Source of the DNA: Omnitrophica WOR_2 bacterium GWA2_47_8
GTDB lineage: Bacteria; Omnitrophota; Gorgyraeia; Zapsychrales; GWA2-47-8
Reading direction: 5' to 3'
Length of the DNA stretch: 10,645 nt
Assembly: GCA_001805375.1 (NCBI GenBank)
Contig: MHFY01000003.1
Span: forward strand, 30,880-41,524
Shown: positions 1 to 6,929 of the stretch, in pieces
Numbering within the stretch: the first letter of the stretch is position 1
Layout: every line of letters starts with the position of its first letter
The notes under the pieces: model-generated
What the model was told of the DNA's origin: nothing
What the model saw: the letters and a program-made list of their open reading frames with translations, nothing else
Databases searched by the model: none
Translations under genes and position numbers: made by a program

Positions 1-960
1 TCGCGCGTCCACATTAAAATCCGCCAAAGTGGCCTCTAACATCTTCGCCCCTTCAACCAGGTCATGTTCCAATTTGCTGGTGGAAATAGGCGGGGCATCG
101 TCTAAAAGGTCCAACGACGGCAGGCGGTATTCTCCCACCATTTTAGGTTTAGCGACGGCCAGGTCCCCTTTCTTCGCGTCGTCTTTATTCTCGGCGATAC
201 GGATCTGAGGTTTCTGAGGAGGTAGAGGAGGTTTCAACTCTGGGAACTTTTGAATAGCTAAAGGAGAAAGAGGCTCCTTTTTAATTTCCTTCGGTGGCGG
301 CAACGTCGTTTTGGCGATCTTCGCCGCAAAATCCTTTATATTCTCGTTAACAATTCTCGGTTTTATTTTCGGCCGGGCATTGCCTGCCGCCTCTTCCTTA
401 TTTTGTATGCGTCCGAATATTCCGCTCACCGTGTCCTGCATCCCTCCGGTCATGCGGATAAGAAAAGGTGAGATCAAGAATTCTCCCAAGAGAACCAGAT
501 TAATGGCGATCACACTACCCAAAATAATATACGAACCCGTGCGCCCACAGTACTGCAGCATAAAATCCGAAAGCAGTAACCCCACCACGCCGGCGCGGCC
601 GAAGCGGTCCATGGAAATATTTGAACCGATCATCCCTAAAAGGGCGCTGGCGAAACAAAACAAAAATATAAAACTTAAGAATTTGGTGAACGAAAAGGTG
701 AGTTCGCGGGAAGAAAATTTGTTCCAACTGAAAAACAGGAGAAAAAAGACCGAGACATAAGAACTATAACCAAAAACGAAGAACATCCCTCCGGCTAAAT
801 AAGCCCCGACAATGCGGACAAAATTCTTCGCCGGGATGTTAGGATGGGAAGTAAACCAAGGGAGATCTTCTGGGACAAAAGAGATTAAGCTCGCGAAGAT
901 GATTAAGCCAAGGGCCAGAATGACAATGCCCTTAATTTCGTTTAGGTGCTCCTTCTTCAT
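1..960 (-). CDS. ftsK: DNA translocase FtsK/SpoIIIE, N-terminal part (runs off left edge)
   Basis: Partial gene: 320 codons from ATG at 958-960 to the window edge. FtsK anchors at the division septum and pumps DNA with a C-terminal ATPase motor to clear the chromosome from the closing septum. What is visible is the membrane part: hydrophobic stretches at about residues 10-29, 48-79 (long enough for two helices), 90-112 and 121-160. A hydrophilic linker (about 181-279) rich in Pro and Lys follows, then the start of the alpha domain with the family hallmark LPSLDLLDDAP (280-290) and LEATLADFNVDAR near the edge. The Walker motor and any gamma domain lie outside the window. The first residues (MKKEHLNEIKGIVILALG) match the usual FtsK opening. 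The start lies 29 bp inside pnp, with no clear ribosome site, so translational coupling to pnp is likely. Family call is secure; the exact start less so. Confidence 0.93.
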   Translation of the reverse strand, partial: MKKEHLNEIKGIVILALGLIIFASLISFVPEDLPWFTSHPNIPAKNFVRIVGAYLAGGMFFVFGYSSYVSVFFLLFFSWNKFSSRELTFSFTKFLSFIFLFCFASALLGMIGSNISMDRFGRAGVVGLLLSDFMLQYCGRTGSYIILGSVIAINLVLLGEFLISPFLIRMTGGMQDTVSGIFGRIQNKEEAAGNARPKIKPRIVNENIKDFAAKIAKTTLPPPKEIKKEPLSPLAIQKFPELKPPLPPQKPQIRIAENKDDAKKGDLAVAKPKMVGEYRLPSLDLLDDAPPISTSKLEHDLVEGAKMLEATLADFNVDAR

Positions 961-3067
961 CGACTTGTTTCTTGCTTAAGTTAATCCTTTTCATCGCATC
1001 GATTTCGATAACTTTAACTTTGAACTCATCGCCGACTTTGACAATGGTGCTGACATCCTTCACAAAACTTTTGGCCAGTTCTGACACATGGACCAAACCT
1101 TCACGTCCGGGCAAGAACTCCACGAAGGCCCCGAAGGTCGTGACCTTTTTCACCCGTCCGTCGTAAATCTTGCCAATGACAGGTTCTTCCACCAATCCAT
1201 TGATAAAGGCGACAGCCTTCTCTCCGGATTCTTTATCGGCCGCGGCAACCATCACGAGCCCGTCATCTTCGATATCGATGGCCGTGACGCCTGTTGCTTC
1301 GATAATTCTTTTTATCATTTTACCACCCGGCCCGATAATTTCACCAATTCTTTCAGGATTTACGTGGCAGGTAAAAATCCGTGGCGCGAACGGAGACATG
1401 TCAGAACGCGGCGCGGAAATGGCTTTATACATATTATCTAAAACTTTAAAGCGCGCCTCTTTGGCCTGGGCCATGGCTTTGCTTAATAGATCGATACTGA
1501 TCTTGGAGATCTTAAGGTCCAATTGAATGGCCGTGATGCCTTTGCGCGTTCCGGCAACTTTAAAATCCATATCACCGAAATGATCTTCCATTCCCATAAT
1601 ATCAGTGAGAAGAACAGCCTTTCGTTCATCTCCATCCGGGTCCGTGATAAGGCCAATAGAAATCCCGGCTACGGCATCCTTAATCGGAACACCCGCGTCC
1701 ATCAACGCCAATGTCCCTGAGCAAACCGTTGCCATGCTGGAAGACCCGTTGGATTCTAAAATTTCGGAAACAACTCGGATGGTATAAGGGAATTCCTCCT
1801 TGGTAGGCAAGACCGCTTTAAGCGACTTGGCTGCCAACGCCCCATGCCCGATCTCTCGACGGCCGGGGCCTCTTAAAGGTTTTGTTTCACCGACACTGAA
1901 AGAAGGAAAATTATAATGCAGCATAAAAGAACGGTAGGTCGTGCCTTCCAAGGCTTCCACCAACTGTTCGTCATTGCGTGTCCCTAAGGTAACAACTCCT
2001 AAACTCTGTGTCTGCCCCCGGGTAAATAAACTCGACCCATGGGTCCTTGGCAAAACCTTGACCTCCGAGGTAAGAGGACGTAAATCCGTAAACCCTCGGC
2101 CATCCGCGCGCCGTTTTTCATGAAAGATCAAACGCCGCATTTCATCATATTCGATTTTTTCAAAGATAAGTTTTATGTGAGATTCTTTAATGTCCTCATC
2201 ATCAAGTTTGCAATCCTCGTAGACCGCCATGTCCGCAGTAACAGATGCAAAAAGTTCATGCAGGCCGTTTTCTCGTTCTTGTTTATCATCAATTTTATAG
2301 ACCTCGGCCAAACGGGCTTTAGCCAGTTCGCGCACTTTCTGAAAAAGTTTTTCATTGAGCTTGATCAACGCAACCTCTGTCTTCTCGGCGCCAAATTCCC
2401 CACGCAATTTATTTTGAATGGCGGCGATAGGTTTTAAGGCCTCGAAAGCCACCCGTAAAGCTTCTTCCGCTGTCTTTTCGTCGATTTCCTTGCCTTCGGC
2501 TTCGATCATGTTGATACCTTCTTCATGCCCCGCGATCACCAGCTCTAAGGTCGCTTCTTCTCTTTGTTTATAGGTGGGATTAACGATAAATTCATTATTT
2601 ACCTGGGCGACACGGACACCGGCGATCGGTTTTTCAAAAGGGATATCCGAGACCATCAGTGCCGCGGAAGCGCCGATCAAGGCGATAACATCCGAGTCAT
2701 TTTCACTATCATGGCTTAAAACCGTGGCGACAACCTGAACTTCATTAAAAAGTCCTTCTGGGAATAACGGTCTTAACGGACGGTCAATAATGCGGGAGGT
2801 AAGGATCTCTTTTTCACTGGGACGTCCTTCACGTTTAAAAAATCCGCCTGGGATACGGCCGGCGGAATAAGTTCTTTCTTGGTATTCAACAGTTAAGGGG
2901 AAGAAATCAATGCCTTCTTTTGGTTTTTGGGCCATACTGGCCGCGACCAAAACAACTGTTCCCCCATATGTCACCAAAACAGCCCCGTTGGCTTGTTTGG
3001 CTAATTTACCCGTTTCGATGATCAGATTTTGGGCACCGAAGGGTATTTCAACTCGCCCTAGATTCAT
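932..3067 (-). CDS. pnp: Polyribonucleotide nucleotidyltransferase (PNPase)
   Basis: 711 residues, the normal full length. PNPase degrades RNA 3' to 5' by phosphorolysis, releasing nucleoside diphosphates, and can add tails in reverse; it acts as a cytoplasmic trimer. Domains in order: first RNase PH fold (about 1-210, with YQERTYSAGRIPGGFFKREG at 62-81 and RIIDRPLRPLFPEG at 92-105), helical linker (about 240-315), second catalytic RNase PH fold (about 320-545), KH (about 565-625, IIGPGGKMIKRI at 577-588) and S1 (about 632-702, TTFGAFVEFLPGREGLVHVS). The catalytic elements are intact: GSSS at 441-444 for phosphate, then D495, D501 and K503 in EDHFGDMDFK, equivalent by motif to E. coli D486, D492 and K494. 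It starts 10 bp after the rpsO stop with a GAGGG ribosome site, so it is co-transcribed with rpsO; its 3' end overlaps ftsK. Confidence 0.98.
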   Translation of the reverse strand: MNLGRVEIPFGAQNLIIETGKLAKQANGAVLVTYGGTVVLVAASMAQKPKEGIDFFPLTVEYQERTYSAGRIPGGFFKREGRPSEKEILTSRIIDRPLRPLFPEGLFNEVQVVATVLSHDSENDSDVIALIGASAALMVSDIPFEKPIAGVRVAQVNNEFIVNPTYKQREEATLELVIAGHEEGINMIEAEGKEIDEKTAEEALRVAFEALKPIAAIQNKLRGEFGAEKTEVALIKLNEKLFQKVRELAKARLAEVYKIDDKQERENGLHELFASVTADMAVYEDCKLDDEDIKESHIKLIFEKIEYDEMRRLIFHEKRRADGRGFTDLRPLTSEVKVLPRTHGSSLFTRGQTQSLGVVTLGTRNDEQLVEALEGTTYRSFMLHYNFPSFSVGETKPLRGPGRREIGHGALAAKSLKAVLPTKEEFPYTIRVVSEILESNGSSSMATVCSGTLALMDAGVPIKDAVAGISIGLITDPDGDERKAVLLTDIMGMEDHFGDMDFKVAGTRKGITAIQLDLKISKISIDLLSKAMAQAKEARFKVLDNMYKAISAPRSDMSPFAPRIFTCHVNPERIGEIIGPGGKMIKRIIEATGVTAIDIEDDGLVMVAAADKESGEKAVAFINGLVEEPVIGKIYDGRVKKVTTFGAFVEFLPGREGLVHVSELAKSFVKDVSTIVKVGDEFKVKVIEIDAMKRINLSKKQVDEEGAPKRN

Positions 3068-3077
3068 AGCTGGACCC

Positions 3078-3347
3078 TCATTTACGCAGATTTAACTTCT
3101 TTATAGTATCCTCATACTTTTGGGGATCTAATTTTTTCAGGTAGGTCAACAAACGTCTTCTTTTCCCGACCATTTGTAACAGCCCTCGCCGAGAGTGGAA
3201 GTCCTTCCGGTGTATCTGTAAATGCTCGGAAAGATAATTGATTTTCTCGGTCAGGAGAGCTATCTGGACAGCAGGAGAACCTGTGTCCTTGGAATGCGCT
3301 TTAAAATTACCGATTACCTCTGTTTTCTTTTCCTTTAACAATACCAT
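3078..3347 (-). CDS. rpsO: 30S ribosomal protein S15
   Basis: 89 residues, exactly the usual S15 length. S15 binds the central domain of 16S rRNA early in 30S assembly. Family landmarks are visible: the HSKDTGSPAVQIALLTEKI stretch (17-36), LSEHLQIHRKDFHSRRGLLQ (39-58) and the basic GKRRRLLTYLKK helix (61-72). The ATG at 3345-3347 has a strong AAGGAG ribosome site at 3353-3358, spaced 5 bases. It is the first gene of an rpsO-pnp-ftsK transcription unit with a strong promoter just upstream. S15 represses its own mRNA in several bacteria by binding the leader; whether that happens here cannot be read off directly. Confidence 0.98.
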   Translation of the reverse strand: MVLLKEKKTEVIGNFKAHSKDTGSPAVQIALLTEKINYLSEHLQIHRKDFHSRRGLLQMVGKRRRLLTYLKKLDPQKYEDTIKKLNLRK

Positions 3348-3361
3348 TTCTTCTCCTTGAT

Positions 3362-3379
3362 CTACGTCTTATGTACCAT
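3362..3379 (-). CDS. Possible 5-codon upstream ORF in the rpsO leader
   Basis: ATG at 3377-3379 opens a frame M-V-H-K-T and stops at 3362-3364. An AAGGA-type ribosome site (3389-3394 region) sits 9 bases before it, and its stop lies 3 bases upstream of the rpsO ribosome site. The same bases form a small hairpin (TTATG/CATAA). It may be a regulatory leader peptide or only a by-product of the leader structure. No homology can be judged at this length. Confidence 0.25.
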   Translation of the reverse strand: MVHKT

Positions 3380-3401
3380 AAAAATTTTTCCTTCAACAAA
3401 C

Positions 3402-3437
3402 AGGCGACATTATACTATTCTTACAAAAATTAGTCAA
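3402..3437 (-). promoter_or_regulatory. Sigma70-type promoter of rpsO-pnp-ftsK
   Basis: On the minus strand, a -35 box TTGACT (3432-3437) and a perfect -10 box TATAAT (3409-3414) are separated by exactly 17 bases. Transcription should begin near 3402, giving a leader of about 55 bases before the rpsO ATG. It is one of the two best-matched promoters in the window, as expected for a ribosomal protein gene. Confidence 0.85.
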
Positions 3438-3605
3438 CATCTTCGTACGCCTGTCCCAGGATCTTTCCGCTATTTGGAATTAGAACTCCTTTTGAGTCGA
3501 GGATTTCTTTAAGCAGTTGGTCAAGAATATACTATAAAGCCCTCTTTGGCAAGAAAAATATTTTAACTTATTAAATTATTTGGACTTACGGATATTATGA
3601 CGCTT
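3430..3605. other. Intergenic region between the repeat protein gene and the rpsO promoter
   Basis: No recognised gene. After the upstream gene's stop the minus strand holds a short AT-only stem (TTTAA/TTAAA) followed by a T run near 3552-3556, at best a weak terminator. A minus-strand frame open for 33 codons (stop at 3430-3432, closed upstream by a stop at 3532-3534) has protein-like composition but no standard start codon; its stop codon overlaps the rpsO -35 box. It could be a gene remnant or chance. Confidence 0.4.
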
Positions 3606-4484
3606 TTAGGGCGCCGCTTTCTTTCGGTTTTCCTGGAACGTCGAAAACTCCTTGAGGATCAATTTTAGATCCTGACCGGAAAGCGGGGGATGCTGCAGCG
3701 GAAAAGAATTGTGCGCGGTGTCCCTATCCAAAAGACCCTGCCACAAAAGCCAGGGGATCATCCAAGAAGCCTCATTTGGAGAAAAAACCTTTTGATCATA
3801 AAAGGTCAGCGGGCCTTGAGCGCGTTTTTTAAAATAATTTAACGTCTTATCCATCTCTCCGGGAGCCAGCTGAACGGCCGATCCCTGCCCTAAAGCCATA
3901 TCCCTGCGCGATGGCGGTTTTGACGCAATGGTGACCGTCTTGATCTTGGTGGGGTCAAGCTTATAATCGACAGAGCTGTCCTGGGTGGTTATGTAATCCG
4001 TAAGCATATCCTGCATCTGCCTAAATTGCGGATCAACGGCGATAGTCTTAATTTTAGAAGGATCTAAAGAGACATCCATATTATACTTACTGCCGGTGGC
4101 ATGGCCCGTAAGCATATGCTGCATCTGCATTAATTCAGTGTTGCTGGTATTCCCTTCAAATAAGTCCACTCTTTGTTTTTTGAACTCATTGATAAAAAGC
4201 TTTAATTCCTCGTCGTTAAACTTATCGAGGGTTAAACCCAGGAAGGATCTGATGAAATCATCGGAATATTCTACCGGGGCAGGGCCGGATGGCGCTTGAG
4301 ACAAAGCAGGTACCGAAGACTGGGACTCCATCTGCTTTAAAGTTTCCTTATATTCACGGATGGAGTGGTACTTATGACCGCCGATAAATAACTCAACGTC
4401 ATTTTCCCTATTGGGGACCGCTAAAGAAACATTTTCTGAAACTAAAAGAGCAATAAGAACACTAAAAGCAAAAAACTTTCGCAT
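3606..4484 (-). CDS. Unrecognised exported protein with a 36-residue internal repeat
   Basis: 292 residues; I do not recognise the family. The N terminus is a classical Sec signal peptide (MRK, then a hydrophobic core FFAFSVLIALLV, cleavage plausible after residue 22, SLA-VPN), so the mature protein is likely periplasmic or envelope-associated. Residues about 118-152 and 154-188 are two copies of a 36-residue unit sharing MQxMLT and LDPxKIKT; I count 15 identical positions of 33 compared. The matching DNA is 108 bp apart, and short blocks such as GTAAGCATAT remain nearly identical, so the duplication may be fairly recent. The rest is mostly predicted helix and loop, with an aromatic patch WMIPWLLWQG (241-250). 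No cysteines and no catalytic motif are visible. It stands alone between two non-coding gaps, with only a weak ribosome site. Confidence 0.8.
   Translation of the reverse strand: MRKFFAFSVLIALLVSENVSLAVPNRENDVELFIGGHKYHSIREYKETLKQMESQSSVPALSQAPSGPAPVEYSDDFIRSFLGLTLDKFNDEELKLFINEFKKQRVDLFEGNTSNTELMQMQHMLTGHATGSKYNMDVSLDPSKIKTIAVDPQFRQMQDMLTDYITTQDSSVDYKLDPTKIKTVTIASKPPSRRDMALGQGSAVQLAPGEMDKTLNYFKKRAQGPLTFYDQKVFSPNEASWMIPWLLWQGLLDRDTAHNSFPLQHPPLSGQDLKLILKEFSTFQENRKKAAP
3921..4136 (-). repeat. Two-copy 108-bp in-frame tandem repeat inside the exported protein gene
   Basis: Unit A (about 4029-4136) and unit B (about 3921-4028) encode the two 36-residue repeats. The plus-strand strings near 4107-4129 and 3999-4021 are almost identical (GTAAGCATATGCTGCATCTGC against GTAAGCATATCCTGCATCTGC apart from one base), offset by 108. 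The period is a multiple of three, so the frame is kept. Confidence 0.75.
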
Positions 4485-4714
4485 GTTTTCTAAGTACCCG
4501 CACTTTCATTTATTGGTCTTTTCCATATTAATGACGTAGAGGTAGCCAAACCCAACTTATCTAAATATGTTAAAAGAAGTTGGGATTCCTTACTTCTTCT
4601 TAATTTTTTATTTAAGGAAAGCAAGGATATTAACACCTTTTCTTATCTAGGTAAAAGACCTAATATTGACCACCACAAAGCTTTTAATGAAGAAAAGGTC
4701 AATAAGCGAATCGA
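4485..4714. other. Intergenic region with two inverted repeats
   Basis: 230 bp with no convincing ORF. It holds an 8-bp inverted repeat CCCAACTT (4551-4558) / AAGTTGGG (4577-4584) with an 18-base loop, and a 10-bp inverted repeat ACCTTTTCTT (4635-4644) / AAGAAAAGGT (4690-4699). The latter encloses a small TAGGT/ACCTA hairpin (4648-4662). The second structure lies just downstream of the five-gene operon and could mark its 3' end, though no U run follows. I found no convincing promoter for the exported protein gene. Confidence 0.45.
4635..4699. repeat. 10-bp perfect inverted repeat with a nested hairpin
   Basis: ACCTTTTCTT at 4635-4644 pairs with AAGAAAAGGT at 4690-4699, enclosing 45 bases in which TAGGT (4648-4652) pairs with ACCTA (4658-4662). 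It begins 16 bp after the last gene of the macro/SixA operon in the direction of transcription. It may protect or help end that mRNA, but the poly-U tract of a standard intrinsic terminator is absent. Confidence 0.45.
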
Positions 4715-5029
4715 TCAAATCTCTTTAATCCGACCGTCGAGCTTTTTGATCTCTGTTTCTGTGGCCTCCAGCTGGCTTAAAAGCTCTTTTAACCGGCCGG
4801 TCGGCTCGCCAGGGCATTGGGACTTCACATACTCTTTGCCGATCAGATAGTACAACTTCTCTTTTTGGATATTCTGATTGGCTGAATCCAACTGGAGTTT
4901 GCCTTTTTTAGAGATCCGGACAACCTCTTTTTCCCCTTTTTTAGCCAGGACAATGGCCTCTTGAGAGAGCTTATCCAACTGCTTTCTTACTTTTTCCCAT
5001 TCTGCTTGAAAATTCGTTTGTTTTGGCAT
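4715..5029 (-). CDS. Small coiled-coil protein of unknown function
   Basis: 104 residues, charged and almost wholly helical, with no signal peptide, membrane segment or cysteine pair. Two helical stretches with heptad-like spacing of hydrophobics (about 8-36 and 78-104) flank a middle segment VVRISKKGKLQLDSANQ (37-53) and KEKLYYLIGKEYVKS (56-70). Small cytoplasmic proteins with this kind of middle segment occur in uncultured bacteria, but I cannot name the family. The ATG at 5027-5029 has an excellent AAGGAGG ribosome site (5035-5041, spacing 5). It is the last gene of the macro/M28/SixA run, 45 bp after sixA, a looser gap than the others. A TATACT box in that gap might give it extra transcription, but I see no good -35. 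Confidence 0.8.
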   Translation of the reverse strand: MPKQTNFQAEWEKVRKQLDKLSQEAIVLAKKGEKEVVRISKKGKLQLDSANQNIQKEKLYYLIGKEYVKSQCPGEPTGRLKELLSQLEATETEIKKLDGRIKEI

Positions 5030-5074
5030 TCTATCCTCCTTTTTAAAGAACCTTTAAAGTATACAACAATTTCA

Positions 5075-5530
5075 CTATTTCGGACGCACAATCCAGGAAA
5101 TATGCCAAGCGTTGTTTTTACCCTTTTCCAGACAAGCCGCACAGCTCGTCGGCATAGCCAAAACACTTTTGCGCACGCTCCCGGCGACTAACAGCGCCGC
5201 TAAGGCCGGCAAATAAGGCAAGTGCCCGACGATCATCCAGTCATCTTCCTGTTTTTTCAACTCATCGAGCATTTTATCCAAAGGGTCATCGGGAGCCAAA
5301 TACTCCCGCTCCAGAAGTCCTAAAGAAGGGTCAATAATATCACGGACAATTTGGGCGGTCTGTGCGGCGCGCGTTTTCTGGCTGTGATAGATCCGGCTCA
5401 CCCGGACCCCCTTACTTTTAAGTTCCTGGCCTAAGCGCGTGACAGCCGACCGGCCTTCCTCGCTTAAAGGCCTTTTGGGATCTACCGAATCGGAAACCGC
5501 GTCACCATGCCGGATAAGATAAAGTTTCAT
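5075..5530 (-). CDS. sixA: SixA-type phosphohistidine phosphatase
   Basis: 151 residues, the typical SixA length, from the histidine phosphatase (phosphoglycerate mutase-like) superfamily. The catalytic RHG is at 7-9 (H8 is the residue phosphorylated during catalysis), followed by the SixA-like RPLSEEGR (20-27), SQKTRAAQTA (50-59, with R54 likely phosphate-binding) and VGHLPYL (101-107, with the second catalytic H103). E. coli SixA removes phosphate from histidine phosphotransfer proteins; the substrate here is unknown and might also be a small phosphate ester. No signal peptide, so cytoplasmic. The start at 5528-5530 has AGGTGA as ribosome site, overlapping the stop of the preceding gene 7 bp upstream, so the pair is translationally coupled. 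Confidence 0.88.
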   Translation of the reverse strand: MKLYLIRHGDAVSDSVDPKRPLSEEGRSAVTRLGQELKSKGVRVSRIYHSQKTRAAQTAQIVRDIIDPSLGLLEREYLAPDDPLDKMLDELKKQEDDWMIVGHLPYLPALAALLVAGSVRKSVLAMPTSCAACLEKGKNNAWHISWIVRPK

Positions 5531-5537
5531 AGGAAAA

Positions 5538-5957
5538 TCACCTGTTCACTTTAAAATTTTTTAATTCATTTTCCGCTTCTATTTTAATTCCCTTAACCAT
5601 ATCTTTCATCTCTTTAAATTTCTCCGATACGGCGTTTTTCTTTTCATGAAGGACCTTCGCGTTCTCAGTCGTCTTGTTCTTTAAATCCGCCGCGTACCAC
5701 TTTTCAAATGCTTTAAAACTGTCCATCAGGTCATTATAATTCTTTAAAACAACGGCGTATTCAACAAAATCGGGTTTTAATTGGATAGACGGCTGATCTT
5801 TGATACGCAACCAGGCATCCAAAGAAAATTTATCCATGACATTGCGCTGGTACATCACATGCCACGATTCCCAGTTTTTCTCCACCTCAAAATAAAAAGA
5901 AACCTGCAAATTTCTTAATTCTCTCTTTCTTTTCAATTCTTTTAAAAAAGACAACAT
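5538..5957 (-). CDS. Unknown small helical protein
   Basis: 139 residues, not recognised. It starts with a basic amphipathic stretch (MLSFLKELKRKRELRN), continues with an aromatic-rich segment (FYFEVEKNWESWHVMYQR, 21-38) and a central part with FVEYAVVLKNYNDLMDSFK (64-82), and ends in a lysine- and glutamate-rich predicted coiled coil (about 92-137). There is no signal peptide or obvious transmembrane helix. It lies between the M28 peptidase gene (3 bp upstream) and sixA (7 bp downstream), so it belongs to the operon. The tight spacing and clean frame argue for a real gene. Its job cannot be read from sequence; an adaptor or regulator is only one possibility. Confidence 0.75.
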   Translation of the reverse strand: MLSFLKELKRKRELRNLQVSFYFEVEKNWESWHVMYQRNVMDKFSLDAWLRIKDQPSIQLKPDFVEYAVVLKNYNDLMDSFKAFEKWYAADLKNKTTENAKVLHEKKNAVSEKFKEMKDMVKGIKIEAENELKNFKVNR

Positions 5958-5960
5958 ACC

Positions 5961-6926
5961 TTACTTGCCCGCCAATTCTAAAACAGATTTTTTGAAATGG
6001 TGAAGGAACAGATTCATTCTGACAAAATCCAACTCTTTCGGCAGGTCGCTTTGCCGATGATAATGCGGATACCTTAAATAACCCGTATCCGTCACCATCA
6101 CCGCCTTAAAACCATCTTTCCAAAATGACCAATGGTCGGAAAAATTAACTCCCGGGACAAAACTGGGGGCAAGCAGCGTTTCTAACGGAACAGCAGCCCC
6201 TTGCTGATAGCTTAAAGCCAAGTCCGCAACAATGTTTCGAGAATAAAAATTCCCAACAATGGCGATAAAATTTCCCCGGTTAGGGTAGAACATCCCCAAG
6301 AGCGGCAAATACCTCTGCGAAAACGGGGTATCTGAAAAAAAGCCGATCATCTCCAAAATGACCACAGCCTTAATATCTTCCTTTTCTGACTTTGCCCGTT
6401 TAGCATAAACGCGGCTTCCCATGTTTTCGGTCATGAAAAAAAGCGGCTCTTCGTTCACAAAGGCAATGAACTTAATTTGCCTTTTAGATTCCTCATCCCT
6501 TAATAAACGTGCCAACTCTAGGAGTCCCGCCACACCGCTGGCATTATCATCCGCACCGGGATTAAAACACGTATCATAATGTGCGCCGATAATCACAACT
6601 CCTCCCTTGGAAACCGATGGCTTATACGCAATAACATTAGAAAACACCTTCCCGCCCACCTTAAAATCCTGCAACTCGACCGCATACCCCATATCTTCAA
6701 ACCGAGATTGAATATATTCCTTAGTTTTGTTTAAGTTCTCATAATCACGATAATTACGGTTACCGATATTTAGAGATAAATACGCTATCGTGTCTTTGGG
6801 GCCTTGGGCAAACTCTTCCATGGACACAATATTGTCAATTATATATTTTTTCGAAGGGCGGAAACCAAATGTGGTCAATTTGACTAAAATTAAGCACAGA
6901 AAAAATACCCCCAAAAATCGTAGCAT
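5961..6926 (-). CDS. Membrane-anchored M28-family zinc metallopeptidase
   Basis: 321 residues. M28 enzymes are di-zinc aminopeptidases or carboxypeptidases, and some members are glutaminyl cyclases. An N-terminal hydrophobic segment (4-19, FLGVFFLCLILVKLTT) acts as signal anchor, placing the enzyme outside the cytoplasmic membrane. The zinc site can be followed in order: GAHYDT (114-119, H116; D118 supports), GADDNASG (124-131, bridging D126), NEEP (158-161, general base and ligand glutamates), E192 in LEMIGFF, and H290 in PHYHRQSD. All ligands are present, so it should be active. NEEPLFFMTENMGSRVYAK follows the subgroup annotated as M28 (M20/M25/M40-like) hydrolases. It starts 3 bp after the macro gene stop and ends 3 bp before the next ATG. 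Substrate unknown. Confidence 0.9.
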   Translation of the reverse strand: MLRFLGVFFLCLILVKLTTFGFRPSKKYIIDNIVSMEEFAQGPKDTIAYLSLNIGNRNYRDYENLNKTKEYIQSRFEDMGYAVELQDFKVGGKVFSNVIAYKPSVSKGGVVIIGAHYDTCFNPGADDNASGVAGLLELARLLRDEESKRQIKFIAFVNEEPLFFMTENMGSRVYAKRAKSEKEDIKAVVILEMIGFFSDTPFSQRYLPLLGMFYPNRGNFIAIVGNFYSRNIVADLALSYQQGAAVPLETLLAPSFVPGVNFSDHWSFWKDGFKAVMVTDTGYLRYPHYHRQSDLPKELDFVRMNLFLHHFKKSVLELAGK

Positions 6927-6929
6927 GTC

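Noticed and set aside
311..760. Plus-strand frame of 149 codons at the left end
   Set aside because: It lies antisense to ftsK, whose membrane domain, linker and LPSLDLLDD motif read clearly on the minus strand.
2120..2437. Plus-strand 105-codon frame within pnp
   Set aside because: It is a shadow of the conserved PNPase frame, which is complete and uninterrupted there.
4551..4584. Intrinsic terminator at CCCAACTT/AAGTTGGG
   Set aside because: The loop is 18 bases, the stem is only 8 bp, and no immediate T run follows on either strand; noted only as an inverted repeat.
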